From Diphasiastrum complanatum (Eukaryota; Streptophyta; Lycopodiopsida; Lycopodiales; Lycopodiaceae), in assembly GCA_029204225.1 (NCBI GenBank), contig CM055107.1, forward strand, positions 10,546,868 to 10,610,867: a DNA stretch of 64,000 nucleotides, read 5' to 3'. The notes under the pieces were generated by a model. It saw only the letters and a list, made by a program, of their open reading frames with translations, searched no databases and was not told where the DNA came from. Positions 40,001-49,000 of the stretch are shown one piece after another (positions within the stretch are counted from its first letter, which is position 1; each line of letters begins with the position of its first letter). A program made the translations under genes and the position numbers.

Positions 40001-43000
40001 CTCTCGAAGATCCTTGATCTTCGTCAAGTGGTTTGTAAGCAAATCACTTGCATCTTCAAGATAGAAAGTTGATTTCGAAGATATACCACTTTTGTCGCAT
40101 TCTTTACTTGAAACATCTTTGCAAGAGTCTCCCAAGCACTTTTGGAAGTCTTGCATGATCTAATATGTGGAAGGATAGATCTCTTCATTGATAATGCAAT
40201 GACGGAATGTGCTTGTGCATCTCGTCGATCCCACTTCTTTTGCTCATCGGAAGACACCTCCGTAGATGATGAAATAGTTGTTCTAGATGGTGTAATAGGT
40301 GCCAAGGTAGGTGGCCTCTCATCGTCACCATTAACTACTTCCCACAAACCTTTAGCAATTAGAAGGTTCTTTATCATGTAGCACCACAAGGAATAGTTTG
40401 TGCCATCCAGCCAATAGACTCCGATTCTTTAGTCATAACAGAAAAATCAGCTTGTAGTAGATAGGAAATAGACTTTCCAAGACAAAATCTACTCAAAGGG
40501 CAGCAACCTCAAAGCTGAAATTATGAGCACGATAGATTGCAATACTCCACATGCAATTTGCTCAACAAGTAATGAAATAGGTGGCTGATTTTTACACAAA
40601 AAAACAGAATGCTTACAAATAGGTAGACTTCAAATGAAGCCAAAACCAAAACCAGAAATTTGTGGCTGAAAAGAGTGCACACTATGTGCATATAGAGTTG
40701 ATGGTAGCGCCCTACTCCAAGCTCACCAACAGGGAAATTTCAGCAAGAAATGTGTCCAAAACACATGTATCTTCATTTAAGAAGTAAATCTGAAATTTTC
40801 AGCATCACATGCAATTGGTTTGAGCATGGGCACCCTACTACTAGCTCTCAAATAGGTGAAGGTGCCCTGTAATTTCCTGCAAAAAAGCTATAAGAAGATG
40901 AACAGATTCTTCTCCTGCAAAAATCAGCAGCTTGATGATTTTCTGCAACCAAAAGGGGAAGAAGATAGCTTCCTATTGGGCGCCCTCCTGCAAGCGATAT
41001 GATCACCTAAAGGCTCTGATACCATGTAGGAAATAGAAGCCTAAGGATCCAGGATCTTAACTATTCCATCACACAAAGCATTCTCAAAAGAAAGAGAGAG
41101 ATGGCTAGAACATAAGATCCAAAGAGAGAGGGAGAGATTGTTTGAAGATGTGCAAGCAGATTATTCAAGGAGCTGAAGCTGCACCATGTTGTTAGGAAGG
41201 GACTGTGAGTTGCTTTTGACATTGACATCTTCTGGTGACTTCTCGAATCTCGAAGGAAGAGGCGTGTTGGTTTATTGAATCAGGATCGAAAAATATGACA
41301 CCTAGGCGAGAGTGGTTGTCTAGTTTTCATTAACTAGATGATGGAACATATTTGACATTGGGAGATAGGGAGTTGAAAAAGTACAGATTCAACTACCTTC
41401 AAGGAAGATTGTAGACATTGCAGACGTGCTTTATGTATCAAGAATTAGAAAGAACTTACTCTCAGTATTGGCTAAGCAACATATGGTTGTGCAGTTTGAT
41501 GAAAAGTGGTGTCTCATCAAAAGGAAAGACAATGAAGTAGTAGCTGAGGGCATACTTGCAAGAAGGTTGTACAAACTTCAGGCTCAGTCATTGCGGAAAG
41601 GAAGAACCGGCCTATTGTGGAAACTGCGAGGAGTATGCTCAAAAGTAAGAATCTTCCAAATATGTTTTGGGGTGAAGCAGTTAAGACGACGATTTTCTTT
41701 TGAATCGAAGTCCTACAAAGGTTGTAGAGAATCGAACTCCAGAGGAAGCTTACATTGGTCAGAAACCTGAAGTGAGTCATTTGAGGGGTTTTTGGAAGTA
41801 TTGCATATGCTCACATACTTAAGGATTCGAGGAGCAAATTGGATTCAAAGGCGACCAAGTGTTTACTTCTTGGATATGATAATCAAGAGTAGGGATACAG
41901 GTTGCATGACTTGGAGGATAAAAAATTCATCATAAGCAAGGATGTGATCTTTGATGAGGATGGATCTCATAAAGATACAGAGTTATCTTATGATTGGAAG
42001 CAAGATGGAGGAATTCCTATCATGTGTGACAAGTCATTACAGGAGCCTGAATCAACACGTGTGCCGCCTACACCAATCCAAGTATCTAGAGTGACCATTG
42101 ATGAGAAAGGAAAAAGGAAGGAGAGATAAAGTACATGGGATACTTATTCACCTCCTACTTCACCAGGTAGGAAGCATCCTACTTCAGATACTGGAAGATT
42201 GCCTAGATGGTACTATGAAACTATCAAGGATAGTGTCATTTTGGAACAGGGAGACTCCAGTACAAAGGAAATTAGATTTGCCAGACTTGAAAAACATCAT
42301 GAAGATCAGGATGGACAGGAGGATCATCATGTGGATAAGGATGCACACTTTGCATATATGGCCACAATGTTGGAAACCAAGGAGGCTGAAAAAGAGGATA
42401 TGTGGAGGAAAGCTATGGATGAGGAATACAACTCAATCATGAAGAACAAGACTTGGAGACTTGTTCAATTGCTTACAGGTGAAAAGGCCATTGGATTCAA
42501 GTGGTTCTATAGAACTAAGTATAAATCAGATGGTTCTATAGATAAACATAAGGCAAGGTTGGTTGCAAAAGGGTATGCTCAATAGGAAGGGATTGACTAT
42601 GAAGAACTTATAGTCAGGTTGCTATGAGGATGGTTTTGTTACTGGCAGCTCAGTTTGGATGGGATATTCAACAAATGGATGTGAAGAGTGCATCCCTAAA
42701 TGGATTTCTAGAAGAGGAAGTCTACATGGAGCAGCCAGAGGGATACATAGTAGCAGGACATGAAGACAAGGTTTGCAAGTTGGACAAAGCATTATATAGA
42801 CTTAAGCAAGCACCCAGAGCATGGTACACAAGGATTGACACATACTTTGAGGAGCTTGGTTTTCAAAGGAGTATTTCGAAGCCTACACATTATGTTTTGA
42901 TCAAGGGCGATCATATTGTGATTGTAGTGATGTACGTGGATGACCTTGTTATCACAGGTTCGGATCATCGTGTGATCCAGAATATCAAGAAAGATCTCAA

Positions 43001-46000
43001 AAGTTCGACATGAAAGATCCTGGTTCACTACAATACTTCCTTGAGATTGAGGTATGGAGAGTAGCACACCGACTATTTATTTCTCACTCTAAGTATGGTC
43101 ATGAACTTTTTGAGAAGCTCAATATGTTAGTGCAAGCCTATTTCTACACCATATGATAGTGGATGTAAGCTTACTAAGGCTCAGGATGATCAGGATGTAG
43201 ATGAGACGTTATATAGAAAGCTTGTTGGAAGCTTAATCTATCTAACTACTACGAGACCAAATATTGCTTATGTTGTTAGTATGACTAGACAGTTTATGGC
43301 TAAGCCTAAGCAGGTCCACTGGAGAGCTGCTAAGCAAGTACTTGGATATATCCAGGGTACATTGAGGTTTGGTATTCTCTATGGGAGACAAAATGTTTTG
43401 CAATTACAGGATATGTGGATGCTGATTGGGATGGAGATGCAGAAGACTAACGATCTACTACAAGTTATGTTATTAGTCTTGGTTCCGGTGCTATATCTTG
43501 GAGTTCAAAGAAACAACATACTATTGCATTATCATCTACAGAGGTAGAGTATCGGGCTACTATGAGTGCGGCAAGTGAAGCAATATGGTTACGAAGGATT
43601 CTACAAGATCTTCATATGGACATGATACACCTACAATACTTCAGTGCGAATATCAAAGTTGTATTAAAATGGCAACGAATCCAGTTTTTCACAGCAGCAC
43701 AAAGCACATCGAAGTACAACAACAGTTCATCAGAGAGAAGAGAAGATTCAAAGTGATGACATGGAGCTTATATATTGCCCTACAAAAGAGCAATTTGAGG
43801 ATATCTTTACCAAAGGACTTGGCAAAGAAAAGTTTCAGAAGTTTAGAGAACTTCTAGGAGTGATAGATAACAAAGTAAACATTAAGGGGGAGTGTTAAAA
43901 ATTAATATTTATTTGCACCCCTAATGTTGGTTTGGCCATGCCTGAAAGCTATTTTAAGGGCTATTTTCTATTTTTTATAATTCCTAAAGTCAATTTAGTT
44001 GTTCATGCATGTAGGTGGGCACACTAGTTCTAGGATAGAACTTGGTTTTAATACTTTGCCCTTAGCTTTTGCGTTATGCTTTTGGCTTTTCACAAGGAGT
44101 AGAGAAAGTATTTAAGTAGGTTGGCGCCCCACCACAACAAATCCATTCCATTATATAGAGCTTTGCTCATTCCTCTATAATCAAAGTTCTCTTAATCTCT
44201 TATTCTGGTCTTGGTGTGTGTGAGTGCTATTATGATTGATGAACTCCTTTGAGGAGTTTATGCTATTTCTTCTTGGCTTGAGATTTTTGTTCTGATTCAT
44301 CTTTTATTAGTTGGTTATTGATTGAAAACTTATATCGGTACTTTCATGAACACAAACTATATGACTACCAAGTAGAGCTCCTAAATAACCAAAGGAAATA
44401 TTGAAGACTTATATGGGTGGAAAACTAAGAAAAATAGATGGTGGAAATGTGGGAGGTACATGTAGGCAAGGCGATACTTTAGTTCTAAAGGGCTAGTCGA
44501 GGACTTGACATGCCTATGTACGAATCATCTACCCGAGGGTTAGCCCACCATAAGCTACATTGACGACAGGTAGCCACAACTACTACTTGGCCCAAGCTAG
44601 GTCAAATGTGTCACTAGCTAAGCTTCTCTGATGAGTTTCAAGAGATCCAAGTTGGGGATGACAATCATAGATCTAGTCGTTAGAGCAAAGTTAGCAGGTA
44701 CACGACGAGAAGCTAATTAACAACTTGTCAAGCAAGTCAAATTGACAATTGCATCATGCAAGACTTGGAGTGATCATTTTCAATTGCCATAATACTATAA
44801 TGCTAAGTTAAGGACATGCGTAATTGATTACTTGAGGACCAAAATGAAAGGTAGAGAATATAAAAAGCAATCTAAGCTAAAGAGAAGATTCATTCTCACC
44901 ACCAATTAGTTGTAGTTCACAAGTTTGGAGGGCATAGTCCTCAAATAAGGAATCGTACCTTTGTTCTAGAGAGGAAGCCATGATCTCCACAAAGAGACTT
45001 CTTTTAGGAGAAAACTTCGCATTTAAGTATTTTGTTGAGAACCTGATGGAATCCTCAAGCAGAAGACTAACTTCTACTCTTTAAGAATTCATAGCAATGA
45101 TTTGCTAACTAGAAAATCTTCATTTACATTGTTGATTGGAGCATATCATTCATTGAATCGCTTTTTCCCCCACCTTTAAGAGATGAGTGCATAATTGATG
45201 CTCCTCATAACAAAGTTAATTTTTCATTCATGTCATTATCTTTCTATATCACTAAAATAATCAAAATTCTTTTCCTGTTATGGTTTATTTCTATCAAATG
45301 TCAATAAGATCACATATTGTAACATGCTACAAGAATCATCATCAAATTAGTTAATAGCCATTTATCACTAACCTTGATTTGGTCAATAGAATCAGCGGCT
45401 TGTACTCAATAGGATTCAACAATTTGACAAGCTCAAATGGAGGGCATAGGAAGATCAATTAGTTCATAACTTCATAGGAACCAAATAGACCACTAAGAAT
45501 CCTAAGGTCAATAGATCGAATATATCAATGATAGTAATTGTATCAAATGTATTATGCTATTAGTCCAAAAGAATGTAATTGACACCATCAAAGGATTGAT
45601 TAAGCATCTCTTCGAATGACTCTATTTTCAAACTTAACTTCTCAATAAGTTCTTATCCAAATAATATAAGAGATGGCTTCAATCATAGTTGTTTTTATTA
45701 CATTCTTTCTAATAAAAAACATGCCTTGTGAAAGTAATCAAATCATTGTACCTCTAGTCAACTCATAGACATTATGTAGCATGTTTTCATGAAACACAGT
45801 GCTGCAAATGTGCGCCTATCTAATGCAGAAGTGCGCTACTCAATGCATTTAGTTTATTGGATCTAGATACACCAAAACAAATCACAGACAATGGAACAAT
45901 TAATCAAGCAATAATGGATGCAACGCCGAAATCACAGTTGGAAGAACAGAATAGCCTTTGTATTTTGTTTCTCAGAGTAAGTTGGTAGTGCAACAACGCG

Positions 46001-49000
46001 ACATGGCGGCCTGATGCTCCTCTTACAATCTCGCTTATCTTCTATATATCATCCTCACCTATTCTATTGATTCCTGGTCTATACTTATGTCCCGCTAGAT
46101 GGGATTAAAAGATAGTTCAACTAATCGTTACAAGAGAGAATTACGTTAAACAATAAGTTAACTACATTCTCTTGTAACGTTCCTTTACGGCTGAGCGTGA
46201 CAGTTTCAAGCTTCACGTCCGACAGGCTAAGGCCCGATAATTTGAGTCGCCCGACGGCTCGTTTGCCCCAAAGTCAGTCTCAGCACTTGCATTGGAATTC
46301 GATAGTTCGGTTTCGATGCTGCGCCGATTTGTCGGCCGTTCAGGGAATGCTGGAGAAAAGTTGCATGAGTTCACCATCTCTAACACATAGAATACAATTT
46401 GTTTGCAAAATAAAATCACCTTTAACTTTCTCTATGTTATGGACATCATGTCTAGATTGGTACCCTTTGTTGATTCATCTTGTGCATATGGGTGCTCATT
46501 TTATGCATGTGTTGGCCAGGCACCCTTTTTATTCATGTAGAGGCTTGGAGGCCTTTTTATCATTTACATTTTATTCTAGAACTATTACTAATTGATTAGT
46601 TGAGGAGGTGACATACAAGAGGTGCACTTTTCTCTCTCTACATTTCCATTGTGGGACTTTATCTCCTCTAGTATTTAGAGGCTTCCATTTTAGGGCCTTT
46701 GTTGGGTATTATAGGGACTAGAGACGCTCAATGTTTAATTTTTCACTTTAGGAGAAATCATTGCTATTGCTTGTAGGGCATTAGATTTTGATTACATGGC
46801 ATCATTTGCCTTTCTACATGGGAGATTGCTATTGATTCTCATTCATGGTCTTTTATGCTTGATTGTTTTCATAACTTGGTATCAAAACACTTCTTGATCA
46901 ATGGGAAGACGTCGACTTGTAATTTTTGTTTGTCTTTCCTCTCTCTTTGGCCAATTCCCTCTCTCAACACCTAAATCGACATTTTGCCATTTTTCGTATG
47001 TGATCAAAATTGAATTATGTCAATCGCATTGGTTTCCTAGTCATCGGACACCTCTATAGTTTTCAAAAGACTTTGATTTTATACTTTAAAGAAGGTTATT
47101 CATTTTGTAATTTTTGGCGACAAAAGTTGGAAATAAACACATCACTGGAAGCGAAAGACCATGCCACACCTACAGAAGGAAGCAACACATTGAAGATCTT
47201 GAAGGTGAAATTTTGGTCAAAATAGGAAAGTATTATGTTTTATGCAAACAAATTTTTCTTTGATGTTGAGTGGATCTTTACATTCTTTGCTAACCAACAA
47301 GTGCAAAAAACTTTATGACTCATCAATCAAATGTCTCTATCTGAAGATATCCTACTTCAAAGTTCTTGCATCAAAGAAAAGTTTGCATCACAAAGGACAG
47401 CCATCTGTAGTCATTGGTGCCAAGTTTTAAAGTGATTTTGGACTTTGTACCACCTACATTGCTCACTGATTTTTACAACAGTAGTGCACAATCTATATTG
47501 GCATCTCCAACACTTACCTTTTTGAGGAATTCTCACACTTTTATTGCTCTATTTGCATGCCAATATTTACAACATGTGAATAGTCTTTAATGCCAAGTAG
47601 CGCTAGGATTTCTATACTAATTTTGCTTCATATATGCTTGTTGATTGTCAGCATACATTTATCATCTTTAGGTAGTCCTTTTCAGCCTATTAGTTTTTGT
47701 GTGGACCTAAGATCTACTTGGGGACAACAAGAGTCCAAATTCTCACTAGCTTCGTATTGCATACTTTTGCCCTAATTGTGCTTTTAATCCACTTATTGAA
47801 ATTTCCACCTTTTCAATATTCTCACTTGTTTCTCTCACTTTTTGTCACTTTATTGTTTATTTCGCTTGTTTTTTATTTTGTTCACAACATTTTTGTGCAT
47901 GTCAAAAAAGACAAGTTGACGTTTCCCACTTGCATTTTCTTATGGCATATTCTAACTCATGTAAAGGACCTGTCTAATATGGGTCCTTTGGGGACACTGA
48001 ATTGGAAAACTGGTTGAATAGATTAGAGTCCTATTTTAAGATCTATCCGACATCATGCTTTCAAACTTACATTGATTTCTTCATTCTAAATCTTGGAGAG
48101 AGGCATATAGACGTGATGCCACCCCTTCCGATAGGGATACTTTTCTCGAGCATGTTATTCATGCTATGTATCAAGTAGATGATTCACAAGACGTTCCCAA
48201 TGTGGTACATGACTAGGATATATCTCATCCACCACTTAATACTCCAGGTTCATGTAGATGAGGTCACAAATGTATGTCATGCTTAGAAGATATTAAAAAT
48301 GAGATTTTTGTACATAATCTAGATTATGTAGAGTTTCTAGTTGCAGCACAGGTTCAAGCTAGTACATAAGATGTTCCATTTTTGGCAAGGGTTACATATC
48401 CAGATGAAGAGGATCTTCAAGATTCTTTAAGTTTGTTCTAAAGCTCAAAATCAAGTCTACTTGGATACATCATTTCTTCAGCCTTCATCTCCGAGGTGCT
48501 TAGCTCTCCAAGCTCCTCAAGAAACCAACTAGCTTGATTCTTGACTCTTCTTCCATCCATAGGCAATCTTCACAAAAAACCAAATCACCCACTTCCAATT
48601 TACTATAGGTACGATGCTTGCATGCATGACTCTTTGTGCCTGAGCCTTGAAAAGGTTTAGCCTCACAACCTCAAGGATGTCTTGCATTTGAGTTTAAAAC
48701 TCGACGCCACTCAGTACCTTCCAAGGGAGGCTTACAATAATTGGACACGTCAACCAATAACCATAAATCAACTCGAATGGACTCATAACAATGGACACAT
48801 GTTTATTGTCATTATACACAAACTCAACTAAGGGCAGAGATACTTTGCCCAATCAATTTGTACCTCACTAACGTATGTTTTAAGCATGTCCTCTAAAACC
48901 TGGTTAACCTTCTCTATTTGCCCACCTATTTTGGGTGCTCACTACTTCTCTTCCGCAACGCAATTCCTAGACAAGAAAACATTGTGAACCAAAAAATTCC

